From Caulobacter mirabilis (GTDB lineage: Bacteria > Pseudomonadota > Alphaproteobacteria > Caulobacterales > Caulobacteraceae): DNA of 64,000 bases. Positions 10,938-19,922 of the stretch are shown in pieces. Below the pieces are notes generated by a model. That model saw only the letters and a program-made list of their open reading frames with translations. It was not told the DNA's origin and did no database searches. Location of the stretch: assembly GCF_002749615.1 (NCBI RefSeq), contig NZ_CP024201.1, positions 4,197,001 to 4,261,000 on the forward strand, read 5' to 3'. The position numbers were made by a program, and so were the translations under genes. Position 1 is the first letter of the stretch. Every line of letters starts with the position of its first letter.

Positions 10938-10941
10938 TCGG

Positions 10942-11790
10942 CTACTTCGCCTCGGGCGGCGGGGCGTAGAGCTTGCGGAAGGCCGCCAGCGCCGCCGGAT
11001 GGTAGATGGTCGCGTGAGTCTCGCCGGACATCGGCGCATAGGTCCAGGTCAGCCCCGCCGGGGTCTTGGCCTTCAGCGCCGCGACCAGGTCGTCAACGCC
11101 GGTCTGCATCTCGCGCCCCTCGTCGGCGATGGTCAGGTACAGGCGGCGTTCCCCGGCCGGCTGGGCGGCCAGCAGCGCCGATGCGCCGTCGGTCAGGGAG
11201 TTCCTGTCCCACCAGACGCTGGGGCTGATCGCGATGTAGTCGTCGAACAGTCCCGGCGTGCGGAGGAAGGTCTCGACCACGAACAGCCCGGCCAGCGATT
11301 CGCCCATGAGGGTCGACTTGCCGGCGCCGTATCTCGCCGTCACCAAGGGTTGGAGCTCCTCGGCGATGAAGCGACGAAACCGCTCCGAGCCGCCGCTGGT
11401 CGGGGCCATCTTCAGGTCCTCGGGATCCTTCGACGGATAGGTCATGTCACGGCGGCGGTCGGTCCCCTCGATCCCGACCACGATCATCTCCTCGCAGGTC
11501 CCGACCAGGCCGCACAGCTGCATCAGGCCGGCGATATGGGGGAAGTCCTCCCGCTCTCCGCCGTCCAGCAGGTAGAGCACGCGATAGGTCCCTTTGGCCG
11601 CGTCGTAACCTGCGGGCAGCCGGACGTTGAACCGCCGGGTCTCGCCCAGGATCTTCGACTCCAGCGCATAGGACTGGCCGATGACGACCGGCCGGCCTTG
11701 CGCCACCGGCGTGGTCTGAGCCTGGACGCCGCCAGCCCCTGCGACCACGGCCAGACCCAACGCGACCGCGAGCGCCTTGTGAAACCCCAT
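10942..11790 (-). CDS. Secreted esterase of the esterase-D-like alpha/beta hydrolase family
   Basis: The frame is open to 12012, but the start is placed at ATG 11790 because the protein then opens with a signal peptide (GFHKALAVALGLAVVAGAGG, cleavage near VQAQ). The mature enzyme (282 residues with leader) is a putative esterase of the Pfam PF00756 type. It has VRLPAGYD and YRVLYLLDGG near the N-terminus, a nucleophile elbow GESLAG and a late His in SGETHATIYHPA. Such enzymes hydrolyse ester bonds, sometimes of siderophores or acylated sugars; the substrate is unknown. It likely acts in the periplasm. It is a lone gene facing the suc operon. Confidence 0.83.
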   Translation of the reverse strand: MGFHKALAVALGLAVVAGAGGVQAQTTPVAQGRPVVIGQSYALESKILGETRRFNVRLPAGYDAAKGTYRVLYLLDGGEREDFPHIAGLMQLCGLVGTCEEMIVVGIEGTDRRRDMTYPSKDPEDLKMAPTSGGSERFRRFIAEELQPLVTARYGAGKSTLMGESLAGLFVVETFLRTPGLFDDYIAISPSVWWDRNSLTDGASALLAAQPAGERRLYLTIADEGREMQTGVDDLVAALKAKTPAGLTWTYAPMSGETHATIYHPAALAAFRKLYAPPPEAK

Positions 11791-11907
11791 GCGTCTTCCC
11801 CATGTCTTGTCGGAGAACCCTACTAGCCGGGGCCGGCCGCGACCGAAAGCGCACGCGGGCTTTCCCGGTCGACGGGTTCGCGCGATGGTGGCGATCCGGG
11901 AGGCGAC

Positions 11908-12360
11908 ATGGCGCTGGTCGAAGCCGCGAGATTCCATACCCTGTCCGAGGCGCAGGTCGCCGCCTCGCTGCTGCGCTCGGCCGGCATCGATCCGGCCGTG
12001 TCCGACGTTCACTACGGCAGCGTGTTCTGGCTGGAGCAGAAGGCGCTCGGCGGTTTCCGCCTCAGCGTCGCCGAGGAAGATCTGCTCGACACCCTGGCGC
12101 TGCTGAGCGGACCGCCGCCCTACAACGACGAGTTCGAACCCTACGAGCCGATCGAGCCGCTATCGAACGGGCGGCGCGCCCTGGCCATGGGCCTGGGCCT
12201 GACGCTGGGCCCGGCGGCCGGCTGGCTGGCCACGGGTCGCGGCCGCAACAGCCGCCCCTTCGCCGAACTGCTGTCCGGCATGATCATCGCCGGCGCGCTG
12301 CTGGCCGTCGTGGGCGGCGTGGTCCTGATGATCGCCAACATCTTCTTCAATCCTGTCTGA
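11908..12360 (+). CDS. DUF2007-like domain protein with C-terminal membrane anchor
   Basis: This 150-residue protein opens with the small ferredoxin-like DUF2007 pattern (FHTLSEAQVAASLLRSAGID then FRLSVAEEDLLDTLALL). It ends in two hydrophobic stretches at about residues 89-106 and 122-147, probably membrane helices. DUF2007 domains are annotated as putative signal-transducing modules without a proven activity. ATG 11908 sits at the end of a GGGAGGCGAC ribosome-binding stretch. The next gene starts 11 bases downstream, so the two form a small operon. Confidence 0.72.
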   Translation: MALVEAARFHTLSEAQVAASLLRSAGIDPAVSDVHYGSVFWLEQKALGGFRLSVAEEDLLDTLALLSGPPPYNDEFEPYEPIEPLSNGRRALAMGLGLTLGPAAGWLATGRGRNSRPFAELLSGMIIAGALLAVVGGVVLMIANIFFNPV

Positions 12361-12370
12361 ACCGCGCCCG

Positions 12371-13066
12371 ATGATCGACGACGATCGCAACATCGTCTCC
12401 GGCCCGCCTCGCCGCTGGCGGTGGTCATGGCCTCGCGCCCGAGCCCGCGACCTCGACCTCGACCTCGGCACAGGCCCGCGCCGAACCGCCGGGATCGTCG
12501 ATGTCGCGCCGCGGAGTCGACCGGCGCAGGGCAAGACCCGCCCAGCCAGGGCTTCGCGCCGGCCGCCTCGGTTCGACCTCCAGCAGGCCCCGCTCGCCGT
12601 CCCCTGGAAGCGCTGGCCGGCGACCGCCGTCATCCTCGCCGCCCTGTTCTTCCACGCGGCGCCCCACCTTGCCCTGATCGGCAGCGCCTTGTCGGCGGAG
12701 GACGCCAGGCTCCTGATCTACGAGGGCGTTCACCTCATCCCGTGGATCGGGGAGCTCGAACCCGAGCGATGGCTGGCGCCGGCCGCCTCCGCCTGGCTGT
12801 GGCAGCCGATCGCCGTGGTCGCGGCCGCGGCGCTGATCCGGTTCGTCGCGCTGAGCATGGCCGGCCGCTATCCGCTGGGCGCGGTCTGGGTCGCCGTCCT
12901 GGCCCTGGCCGTCGACGGGGTGAGCTGGCTCCACAGGGGCCTGTCGCTCTGGGGCGTCGCCTACACGCCGGCCGAAGGCGAGGCGCTGCTGACCCTGCTC
13001 AAGGTCGAGGGCGGCGCGCTGGTCATCCTGCTGTTCCTGTTCAGCCGAAGGCGCGCCAAGGCGTGA
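12371..13066 (+). CDS. Hypothetical membrane protein
   Basis: I do not recognise a family. The 231-residue product has a strongly basic, disordered N-terminal region (residues 1 to about 70, rich in Arg, Pro and Asp) and three to four hydrophobic helices (about residues 79-104, 136-157, 164-183 and 207-226). A second frame is open over almost the same stretch; this one is preferred because it alone encodes plausible membrane helices. It sits 11 bases after the DUF2007-like gene and before the lpdA promoter region. Confidence 0.55.
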   Translation: MIDDDRNIVSGPPRRWRWSWPRARARDLDLDLGTGPRRTAGIVDVAPRSRPAQGKTRPARASRRPPRFDLQQAPLAVPWKRWPATAVILAALFFHAAPHLALIGSALSAEDARLLIYEGVHLIPWIGELEPERWLAPAASAWLWQPIAVVAAAALIRFVALSMAGRYPLGAVWVAVLALAVDGVSWLHRGLSLWGVAYTPAEGEALLTLLKVEGGALVILLFLFSRRRAKA

Positions 13067-13104
13067 GAACCGGGCGTTCAAACCCGTTTTCGGGGTCTCT
13101 TGTG

Positions 13105-13132
13105 TTGACCTAGGGACCTGACGCCTTAAACC
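13105..13132 (+). promoter_or_regulatory. Weak candidate promoter for lpdA
   Basis: TTGACC at 13105-13110 is followed after 15-16 bp by TTAAAC or TAAACC (13126-13132). It lies in the 131-bp gap before lpdA, which is separated from the other suc genes and so probably needs its own promoter. The spacing is short and the call is tentative. Confidence 0.35.
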
Positions 13133-13197
13133 GCCTCGCGAGGACGCGCCCGCGCCCCCATATACCGGACTGCATCGAGAGAAAGCGGCTTATTCCC

Positions 13198-14598
13198 ATG
13201 GCTCAGTACGACGTCGTCATCATCGGGGGCGGCCCCGGCGGCTACAACGCGGCGATCCGCGCCGGCCAGCTGGGCCTGAAGGTCGCCTGCGTCGAAGGGC
13301 GCGAGACCCTGGGCGGCACCTGCCTGAACGTGGGCTGCATGCCGTCGAAGGCGCTGCTGCATGCGTCGGAGTTCTATGAGGCCGCGGCCGGCGGCGAGTT
13401 CGCCAAGCTCGGCATCGAGGTGAAGCCCAAGCTGAACCTCGAACAGATGATGGCCCAGAAGGCCGAGAGCGTGACCGCCCTGACCAAGGGCATCGAGTTC
13501 CTGTTCAAGAAGAACAAGGTCGAATGGCTGAAGGGCTGGGGCCGCATCGACGGACCCGGCAAGGTGGTGGTGAAGGCCGCGGACGGCTCCGAGACCACCC
13601 ATGAAGCCAAGAACATCGTCATCGCCACCGGCTCGGAGCCGACCCCGCTGCCGGGCGTCGAGGTCGACAACAAGCGCATCGTCGACTCCACCGGCGCCCT
13701 GTCGCTGCCGGAAGTTCCCAAGTCGCTGATCGTCATCGGCGCTGGCGTCATCGGCCTGGAGCTGGGCTCGGTCTGGCGTCGGCTGGGCGCCGAAGTCACC
13801 GTCGTCGAGTTCCTGGACCGCATCATCCCGGGCACGGACGAGGAGGTCGCCAAGACCTTCCAGCGCGCGCTGACCAAGCAGGGCTTCCAGTTCAAGCTGG
13901 GCAGCAAGGTCACCGGCGCGAAGACCACCGGCAAGGGCGTTGAGCTGACCGTCGAGCCGGTCGCCGGCGGCGCGGCCGAGACCCTCAAGGCCGACTACGT
14001 CCTGGTCGCCATCGGCCGCCGCCCCTACACCCAGGGCCTTGGCCTGGAGACAGTCGGCGTCGAGACCGACAAGCGCGGCGTGATCGGCAACGACCACCAC
14101 AAGACCACCGCTCCGGGCGTCTGGGTCGTCGGCGACGTGACCACCGGCCCGATGCTGGCCCACAAGGCCGAGGACGAGGCCGTGGCCGCCATCGAGCTGA
14201 TCGCGGGCAAGGCCGGCCACATCAACTACGACATCATTCCGGGCGTCATCTACACCAAGCCGGAAGTGGCCACGGTCGGCAAGACCGAAGAGGAGCTGAA
14301 GGCCGCGGGCGTCGCCTACAAGGTCGGCAAGTTCCCGTTCATGGCCAACAGCCGCGCCAAGATCAATCACGAGACCGAGGGCTTCGTGAAGGTGCTGGCC
14401 GACGCCAAGACCGACCGCATCCTGGGCGCGCACATGGTCGGCCCCAACGTCGGCGACATGATCGCCGAATACTGCGTGGCCATGGAGTTCGCCGGCGCGT
14501 CGGAAGACGTCGCCCGCACCTGCCACCCGCACCCGACCCGCTCCGAGGCCCTGCGCCAGGCGGCCATGGGCGTCGAAGGCTGGACGATGCAGGCCTGA
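13198..14598 (+). CDS. lpdA: Dihydrolipoyl dehydrogenase (E3)
   Basis: This 466-residue flavoprotein reoxidises dihydrolipoamide with NAD+. It has the FAD-binding GGGPGG near residue 10 and the redox-active disulfide Cys42-Cys47 in [13 protein letters not shown]. An NAD-binding [10 protein letters not shown] and the C-terminal catalytic His-Glu pair in HPHPTRSE (His445, Glu450) complete the set. Length and architecture are standard. It serves the 2-oxoglutarate dehydrogenase complex encoded 3-7 kb upstream and may also serve pyruvate or glycine-cleavage complexes. It is separated from sucB by four unrelated genes and has its own upstream region. Confidence 0.96.
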   Translation: MAQYDVVIIGGGPGGYNAAIRAGQLGLKVACVEGRETLGGTCLNVGCMPSKALLHASEFYEAAAGGEFAKLGIEVKPKLNLEQMMAQKAESVTALTKGIEFLFKKNKVEWLKGWGRIDGPGKVVVKAADGSETTHEAKNIVIATGSEPTPLPGVEVDNKRIVDSTGALSLPEVPKSLIVIGAGVIGLELGSVWRRLGAEVTVVEFLDRIIPGTDEEVAKTFQRALTKQGFQFKLGSKVTGAKTTGKGVELTVEPVAGGAAETLKADYVLVAIGRRPYTQGLGLETVGVETDKRGVIGNDHHKTTAPGVWVVGDVTTGPMLAHKAEDEAVAAIELIAGKAGHINYDIIPGVIYTKPEVATVGKTEEELKAAGVAYKVGKFPFMANSRAKINHETEGFVKVLADAKTDRILGAHMVGPNVGDMIAEYCVAMEFAGASEDVARTCHPHPTRSEALRQAAMGVEGWTMQA

Positions 14599-14606
14599 TC
14601 CCGCGA

Positions 14607-14633
14607 CGGCGAGGTCTCGACGGGACCTCGCCG
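14607..14633 (+). terminator. Hairpin after lpdA
   Basis: A perfect 10-bp stem (CGGCGAGGTC at 14607-14616 with GACCTCGCCG at 14624-14633) closes a seven-base loop nine bases after the lpdA stop. There is no T tract, so its strength as a terminator is uncertain. Confidence 0.55.
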
Positions 14634-14723
14634 CGCGCCGCCTGAGCGGCCGATCCGCAAGAGCCGCTAGCCAAGCCCACGTTCATCGACCTACGCTCTC
14701 CTAAAAAGACGAGGGAGAGAACG

Positions 14724-15638
14724 ATGACTCATGGGGCGCCCGTCTGGCGGGACGTCGAGATCACCGCCGTGCGCGAGCTGCTGGCCCAGCTGCGCGACGT
14801 CGAGAACGGCCCTGGCGGCTGGGAGGACCGTCGCACCGGCATGGACGCCTTCGGGGCGGCGGCGAAGCTCCCCGACGGCCTGGCCGTCGAGAGCGTCGAC
14901 ATCGCCGGACTGGAGGCTGAGCTGCTGACGCCGGCCGGCGCGGCGCCGAACCGCGCCCTGCTCTATCTGCACGGCGGCGGCTATTGCGTCGGCAGTCCCC
15001 GCAGCCATCGCCCCCTGGCCGCGCGACTGGCGTCGGCGATCGGCTGCCCGGCCCTGGTCCCTCACTATCGGCTGGCGCCCGAGCATCGTTTCCCTGCCGC
15101 GGTCGACGATGCGGTGAAGGCCTACCGCCATCTGCTCGGCGAGGGCGTTGAGCCGGGCCGCATCATCATCGCGGGCGACAGCGCCGGCGGCGGTCTGACC
15201 ATCGCCACGGCCATCGCCATCCGCGACAGCGGCCTGCCGCAGCCGGCCGGCCTGTTCGCGATCAGCCCCTGGGCCAATCTCGCGCAGACCGGAGCCGCCT
15301 ACGCCGCCGTGCTGCATGACCCGATGCTCACCCGGGAGGGGCTTCAGGACATGGCCGACGCCTATCTGCAGGGCGAAGGCCCGGGCCATCCGCTGGCCTC
15401 ACCGGCCCTGGCCGACCTGCACGACCTGCCGCCGATGCTGATCCACGCGGGCAGCCAGGAGATTCTGGCCAGCGACGCCACCCTGCTGGCCGAGCGGGCC
15501 GGGCTGGCCGGGGTCGAGGTGCGGGTCGAGATCTGGCCGGAGATGATTCACGTCTGGCACGCCTTCGCCGAATGGCTGGGCGCGGGCCGCCGGGCGATCG
15601 AGGAAGCCGGAGTCTGGGCAAGGGGGAAACTGGCGTGA
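14724..15638 (+). CDS. Alpha/beta hydrolase of the hormone-sensitive-lipase type
   Basis: This 304-residue enzyme has the HSL-family oxyanion motif HGGGYCVGS, the nucleophile motif GDSAGGG and a late His in MIHVWHAF. The predicted Asp lies in the segment after IHAGSQEILASDA. These features identify a carboxylesterase of the HSL family acting on short acyl esters; the natural substrate is unknown and no signal peptide is seen, so it is probably cytosolic. A GAGGGAGAGAACG ribosome-binding site precedes ATG 14724. The last four bases overlap the start of the next gene (GTGA), so the two are translationally coupled. Confidence 0.9.
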   Translation: MTHGAPVWRDVEITAVRELLAQLRDVENGPGGWEDRRTGMDAFGAAAKLPDGLAVESVDIAGLEAELLTPAGAAPNRALLYLHGGGYCVGSPRSHRPLAARLASAIGCPALVPHYRLAPEHRFPAAVDDAVKAYRHLLGEGVEPGRIIIAGDSAGGGLTIATAIAIRDSGLPQPAGLFAISPWANLAQTGAAYAAVLHDPMLTREGLQDMADAYLQGEGPGHPLASPALADLHDLPPMLIHAGSQEILASDATLLAERAGLAGVEVRVEIWPEMIHVWHAFAEWLGAGRRAIEEAGVWARGKLA

Positions 15639-15931
15639 GCGATACGATTTTGGAAGCCTTCGTCGAGCTGCCGGGCCTGCTGGCCACCTTCCGTCAGGAG
15701 GTGGTCGCCGCTGGTCCGGGCTGGGGCGCGACCATCGATGCGCTGCTGAAGGACTGGAGCCGGACACGGGTCGAGACGGCGATCGCCGAGGTCGACGCCC
15801 TGCTCGCCGCCGGCCTGTCGGAGCATGACCTCGGCAAGCGGCTCTGGGCGCTCGGGGCCGAAGCCTTCCCCGACCGGACGCCGGTGGCGACGCTGCACGA
15901 CCTGCGCAGCCACCTGGCGGCCAGGCTCTAG
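15635..15931 (+). CDS. Small helical protein of unknown function
   Basis: This 98-residue protein starts at GTG 15635, inside the stop codon of the preceding hydrolase, and begins V-S-D-T-I-L-E-A-F. A longer in-frame start at 15572 would lie wholly inside the hydrolase and is rejected. It is rich in Ala, Leu and Glu and is probably all-helical, with WSRTRVETAIAEVDALLAAG in the middle. The layout resembles some CdiI-type immunity proteins in length and helix pattern, but the typical aromatic motif is absent, so that comparison is weak. Coupling to the esterase suggests a shared role that I cannot name. Confidence 0.65.
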   Translation: MSDTILEAFVELPGLLATFRQEVVAAGPGWGATIDALLKDWSRTRVETAIAEVDALLAAGLSEHDLGKRLWALGAEAFPDRTPVATLHDLRSHLAARL

Positions 15932-15983
15932 GCGCCGGTTCGCGCCAAAAGCGACTCCACAACCCTGGCGAGATGTGATTTAG

Positions 15984-15997
15984 TTACCCATGGGTAA
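15984..15997. promoter_or_regulatory. Perfect 14-bp palindrome upstream of the sulfatase gene
   Basis: TTACCCATGGGTAA is a perfect dyad about 95 bp before the sulfatase start. A second, looser dyad with the same half-sites (ACCC, seven bases, GGGTC) follows near 16005-16018. Paired ACCC/GGGT half-sites suggest an operator for a dimeric repressor. No regulator gene lies next to it. Confidence 0.5.
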
Positions 15998-16090
15998 GTG
16001 ATCGACCCGTGGATGGGTCGTTCCGCCCTCTCTTCACCGGCGCGGCCGGACGTCCCGGCCGCCCCGGCGCAACGCCACGGGGAGACGGAC

Positions 16091-18091
16091 ATGACCGCCA
16101 AGCGACCGAACATCCTGCTGATCACCTGCGACCAGTACCGGTTTCCGCGTTTCTCCTATGGTCCCGACGCCGGCTTCGCCCAGCCGCTGAAGGACATCCT
16201 CGGCTTCCAGGGCGAGGTCGACGAAACCAACCCCTACGCCCGTTACTTCCCCGGCCTGCTGGCCCTGCGCGAGAATTCGGTGGTGCTGCGCAACCACACC
16301 ATCGCATCGAGCGCCTGCACGCCCAGCCGGGCCGTGATCTACACCGGCCAGTATGGAACCCGCACCGGGGTCACCCAGACCGACGGCCTGTTCAAGAGCG
16401 GCGACTCCCCGAACTTCCCCTGGCTTGAGGCCGACGGCGTCCCGACGCTGGGAACCTGGATGCGCCACGCCGGCTACACGACCCACTACTTCGGCAAATG
16501 GCACGTCAGCAATCCGCCGGATCATTCGCTGGAGACCTTCGGCTTCGACAACTGGGAGGAATCCTGGCCCGAACCGCATGGGGCGGCGCCCAACAACCTC
16601 GGCGTCTATCGCGACGCCGGCTTCACCGATTCGGTCTGCGCCTTCCTGCGCCGCCAGGCCCTGGCCGACGACTACAACCGGGTGCTGGCCGAGGAGCAGC
16701 AGGTCGACCCCTACGCAGCGGGGCCGAACGAGACCCTGCCCTGGTTCGCGGTGGCCTCGTTCACCAACCCGCACGACATCGCGACCTATCCGGCGGTGAT
16801 CGCCCAGGCCCTGCCGACGCCCGACGGTTCGGGAACCCAGTCGATCTTCCAGTCCCTGACCATCCCGCTCGGCGGCCAGGTCACGCCGCCGCCCACCCAG
16901 GGGACGGCCAAGGTCCCGCTCAATCCGCTGGGCTTTCCGCAGGCCTGCGCCACGGCCTCGCCGACACAGAACGAGGACCTGTCCACCAAGCCGGCCTGCC
17001 AGTTCGACTATTCCTACAAGGTCAGCCTGGCCCTGAACTCCAAAACCGGCTTCAACGTCGTCCATCGGACCGATCCGACCGACATGAAGAAGGCGACCGC
17101 CGAGGCCGCGGCCATCGCCCTGCAGGGCCCCATCCCGTTCCAGCTTTCGGACGATCCCAACCAGTCGGCGCTGAACTTCATCCAGCTCTACGCCTGGCTC
17201 CACGCCGTGGTGGACGGGCACATCTCGGCGGTGCTGCGGACGCTGGAAGAGACCGGCCAGGCCGACAACACCATCGTCGTCTTCCTGGCGGACCACGGCG
17301 AGTACGCCGCCGCCCACGGCATGATGATCGAGAAGTGGCACACGGCCTATCAGGAGGCGCTGCATGTGCCAGTGGTCGTCCGCTTCCCGCCGTCGATGAC
17401 CTCGACCGCCCAGCATCAGCTCGACGAACTCACCAGCCACATCGACATCGTGCCGACCATCCTGGGCCTGGCGGGCAAAGATCAGGACTGGCGCGAGCGG
17501 ACCCGCCACCTGATGCTGCAGCTCGGCCGCCACAAGGACGTGCCGCCGCTGCCGGGCGTTGACCTGTCGGGCTTGCTCAAGGGCGACACCACGACGGTCA
17601 CCGAACCCGACGGCCGCGAGCGCCAGGGCGTGCTGTTCGTCACCACCGACGAGATCACCGCCCCGCTGCCGCCGCTCGACAACCCGCAGAACATCAAGTG
17701 CGAGAAGGAATTCGTGGTCTTCAACGCGGTGGTCGAGGCCGTCCGGGAGGGCGTCGGCCGCAACGATCCCGTGGCCCTGGCCCCAGGCTCCGTCCGCCAG
17801 CCCAACAACATCCACTGCGTCCGGACCAAGGGCTTCAAGCTGGCCCGCTACTTCGACCCTAACGGCGTCGAGGCCGACCAGTGGGAGATGTACGACCTCC
17901 ACACCGACCCGAACGAGGCGACCAACCTCGTCCAGGTCGCCGTCTCGCCGCCGACGATCCGCACCGACCTGCCGCACGACCGCGACGTCGCACGGCTCCA
18001 GGCCGAGGCGGACCGTCTGGCGGCGCTGCTTCAGGCCCTGGTTGATCGCGACCTGACCACGAAGCCGACGACGACCGCGGACGCGGCCTGA
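16091..18091 (+). CDS. Formylglycine-dependent sulfatase-family hydrolase
   Basis: This 666-residue enzyme starts at ATG 16091 after a GGGGAGACGG ribosome-binding site; the open extension upstream to 15998 is rejected. PNILLITCDQ gives the N-terminal metal-binding Asp14. The sulfatase signature C-T-P-S-R with Cys76, the residue converted to formylglycine, lies in SSACTPSRAVIYTGQYGTRTG. YFGKWHV and VVFLADHGEYAAAHG supply further active-site residues. It should hydrolyse a sulfate (or phosphonate) ester; the substrate is unknown. No signal peptide and no formylglycine-generating enzyme are seen here, so the activator must be encoded elsewhere. An unusually Pro/Thr-rich insert lies at about residues 230-330. 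Confidence 0.88.
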   Translation: MTAKRPNILLITCDQYRFPRFSYGPDAGFAQPLKDILGFQGEVDETNPYARYFPGLLALRENSVVLRNHTIASSACTPSRAVIYTGQYGTRTGVTQTDGLFKSGDSPNFPWLEADGVPTLGTWMRHAGYTTHYFGKWHVSNPPDHSLETFGFDNWEESWPEPHGAAPNNLGVYRDAGFTDSVCAFLRRQALADDYNRVLAEEQQVDPYAAGPNETLPWFAVASFTNPHDIATYPAVIAQALPTPDGSGTQSIFQSLTIPLGGQVTPPPTQGTAKVPLNPLGFPQACATASPTQNEDLSTKPACQFDYSYKVSLALNSKTGFNVVHRTDPTDMKKATAEAAAIALQGPIPFQLSDDPNQSALNFIQLYAWLHAVVDGHISAVLRTLEETGQADNTIVVFLADHGEYAAAHGMMIEKWHTAYQEALHVPVVVRFPPSMTSTAQHQLDELTSHIDIVPTILGLAGKDQDWRERTRHLMLQLGRHKDVPPLPGVDLSGLLKGDTTTVTEPDGRERQGVLFVTTDEITAPLPPLDNPQNIKCEKEFVVFNAVVEAVREGVGRNDPVALAPGSVRQPNNIHCVRTKGFKLARYFDPNGVEADQWEMYDLHTDPNEATNLVQVAVSPPTIRTDLPHDRDVARLQAEADRLAALLQALVDRDLTTKPTTTADAA

Positions 18092-18108
18092 CTGGGGGGT
18101 CAGGCCAT

Positions 18109-18148
18109 GGCGGCCCGCGGCGCCTCCTTCAAGGCGCCGCGGGCCGCC
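18109..18148 (+). terminator. Very strong hairpin after the sulfatase gene
   Basis: A perfect 16-bp GC-only stem (GGCGGCCCGCGGCGCC at 18109-18124 with its complement at 18133-18148) closes the loop TCCTTCAA. Only a short T-rich stretch follows (TTTCG, then TTCATTCTCTC). It lies between convergent genes and can stop transcription from both sides. Confidence 0.75.
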
Positions 18149-18189
18149 GGTTTCGCGTTCATTCTCTCTCCCCAACCATCCTGATCAGC

Positions 18190-18290
18190 GCTCGAAGAGC
18201 GCGTGTCGAAGGACGCAGGGGCGATCCGCGCTGGCCCGCCTTGGGTCTTTCGATCCGGCGCTGCGCGCCAGCCCAGGATGACTAGGAAGA
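18190..18290. repeat. Degenerate copy of a dispersed intergenic repeat
   Basis: This stretch contains TCGAAGGACGCA (18206-18217) and, about 65 bp later, CCAGGATGAC. The 12-base word recurs exactly at 33742-33753 and, inverted, at 51346-51357, and GGATGAC recurs in the last copy. It appears to be a worn member of the palindromic family described at the other two sites. It fills the gap between the sulfatase terminator and xerC. Confidence 0.55.
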
Positions 18291-18296
18291 GCGGCG

Positions 18297-19226
18297 CTAG
18301 GCCCGCGGATGCGCCTTGGCGTAGGCCCCCAGCAGGGCCTCCGCGTCCACCGCCGTGTACTTCTGCGTCGTCGACAGCGAGGCGTGGCCGAGCAGTTCCT
18401 GGATCGAGCGGAGGTCCGCGCCGGCGCCGAGCAGGTGGGTGGCGAAGCTGTGTCGCAGGGCATGCGGCGTGGCGCGGTCGGACAGGCCCAGACGACTACG
18501 CAGGGTCTGCATCCGCGCCTGGACGTGACGGGGGCTCAGCGGCCCGCCGCGCGGGGCGCGGAACAGCGGCTCATCGGGCGCCAGGGCGAAGGGGACCGCG
18601 GCCAGATAGGCGTCGACGGCCTCGCGCACGGCCGGCAGCACCGGCACGATCCGGGTCTTGGAGCCCTTGCCGAGGATGCGCAGGCTGTCGCCCAGCGGCG
18701 CATCCGAGCGCTTCACCGACAGCGCCTCGCTGATCCGCAGGCCGCAGCCCCAGAGCAGGGTCAGCACCGCCTCGTCACGCACGGCCTCCCATTCGGCGCG
18801 GTCGGGATCCTGGGCGGCCTCCTCGATCAAACCGCGGGCGTTGTCCTCACTGACCGGGCGCGGCGCGCCGGGCTTCACGCGGGGCCCCTTCACCAGGGTC
18901 AGGGCGGGGTTGGGCGTGGAGAGACGGCGATCGAGGAAGGCGTGATAGGAGCGGATGGCCGACAGCGCCTGCGACACCGACCGCGCCGACAGCGGACGGT
19001 CGCCACCGCGCCGGTGGGCCAGATAGGCGCGGACCTCGGCCGGCGTGATCGTTCCCGTCGCGGCCAGACTCAGGGTCTCGCCGCGATGTTGCTCCAGGAA
19101 GAACAGATAGGGCTGCACCGCGCCCAGATAGGCCTCGACCGTGCGCGGCGAGACCCGCCGCTCGTTGGCGAGGTGGTCCAGCCAGGCCTGCATGGCCTCG
19201 CGCGCAGTGGTCACAGCACCGGCCAT
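18297..19226 (-). CDS. xerC: Tyrosine recombinase XerC
   Basis: This 309-residue protein is an integrase-family recombinase of normal XerC length. The N-terminal SAM-like core-binding domain covers residues 1 to about 100. The catalytic domain shows the Arg in GCGLRISEAL, HALRHSFATHLL with the box-II His and Arg, LGHASLSTTQKYT and the nucleophilic Tyr290. With XerD it resolves chromosome dimers at dif during division. Its start overlaps the end of the DUF484 gene by 16 bases, so the two are one operon. The xerC-DUF484 pairing is common in proteobacteria and supports a housekeeping rather than a phage identity. Confidence 0.93.
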   Translation of the reverse strand: MAGAVTTAREAMQAWLDHLANERRVSPRTVEAYLGAVQPYLFFLEQHRGETLSLAATGTITPAEVRAYLAHRRGGDRPLSARSVSQALSAIRSYHAFLDRRLSTPNPALTLVKGPRVKPGAPRPVSEDNARGLIEEAAQDPDRAEWEAVRDEAVLTLLWGCGLRISEALSVKRSDAPLGDSLRILGKGSKTRIVPVLPAVREAVDAYLAAVPFALAPDEPLFRAPRGGPLSPRHVQARMQTLRSRLGLSDRATPHALRHSFATHLLGAGADLRSIQELLGHASLSTTQKYTAVDAEALLGAYAKAHPRA

Positions 19227-19879
19227 CGCTCCGCCGTCCGTTCAAGCACCCGAGCCAGGAAGGCGACCAGCTCGGCGCCCATGTCCTTGGTGAACCCCTC
19301 CGCGTCCGGCGAGCCGAAGGCCAGAACGCCCTGGCGCGCCGGCTCCCAGATCGCCAGCCGGACCATGGCCATCGAGCGGACCTCGTCCGCCTTGGCGCCG
19401 AACAGGCCCCGGGCCGGGGCGTGGAAGCCCATGCGATGCAGGCGCTGCGGGCCCAGGATCAGGTCGGTCTGCCCCTCGACCAGGGCGTGCCAGCCGGCGG
19501 GCGTCCGCTCCGGCCCCTCGATGGCGATCACCGCCCCGACCAGCCCGAACCGCAGCGCCGCCATCTCGTCCACCCGGCGGGCGAGGTCCGAGAGGTTGCG
19601 GGCCTCCAGCATGTCGATGACCGCCGCATGGGTCTGGGCCTGGGCGGCGAAGTTGGCCCGCGCCGTAGCCTCGAGCTGCTTGCGGACCTTCGATTCGCGC
19701 TTGTGGGCGGCGTTGACGCGGGCCAGCGCCGCCGGCCCGAAGTCGACGAGATTGGCGGCGTCCACCCGCAGGCCCAGGTCGGCCAGCAGCTCGACGTCGT
19801 CCCGGATGACGTGCGGATGGGCCCGCAGAACGCGGCGGAGCTCTTCCGTCGCCGATTCCTTGCGCTTCGCCTCACTCAT
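19211..19879 (-). CDS. DUF484-family protein (GAF-like)
   Basis: This 222-residue protein matches DUF484. The short N-terminal helix contains LRAHPHVIRDDVELLADLGL, then comes a coiled, Arg/Ala-rich segment, and then a GAF-like C-terminal domain (about residues 100-215, with GVLAFGSPDAEGF). The family is regularly encoded next to xerC, as here, where the two genes overlap by 16 bases. Its biochemical function is not established; a regulatory or ligand-sensing role is inferred from the GAF-like fold. Confidence 0.85.
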   Translation of the reverse strand: MSEAKRKESATEELRRVLRAHPHVIRDDVELLADLGLRVDAANLVDFGPAALARVNAAHKRESKVRKQLEATARANFAAQAQTHAAVIDMLEARNLSDLARRVDEMAALRFGLVGAVIAIEGPERTPAGWHALVEGQTDLILGPQRLHRMGFHAPARGLFGAKADEVRSMAMVRLAIWEPARQGVLAFGSPDAEGFTKDMGAELVAFLARVLERTAERWPVL

Positions 19880-19922
19880 GGTCCGCCCCTGAACAGCCCT
19901 TGGGGAGCGGTCGTCCGTTCCC

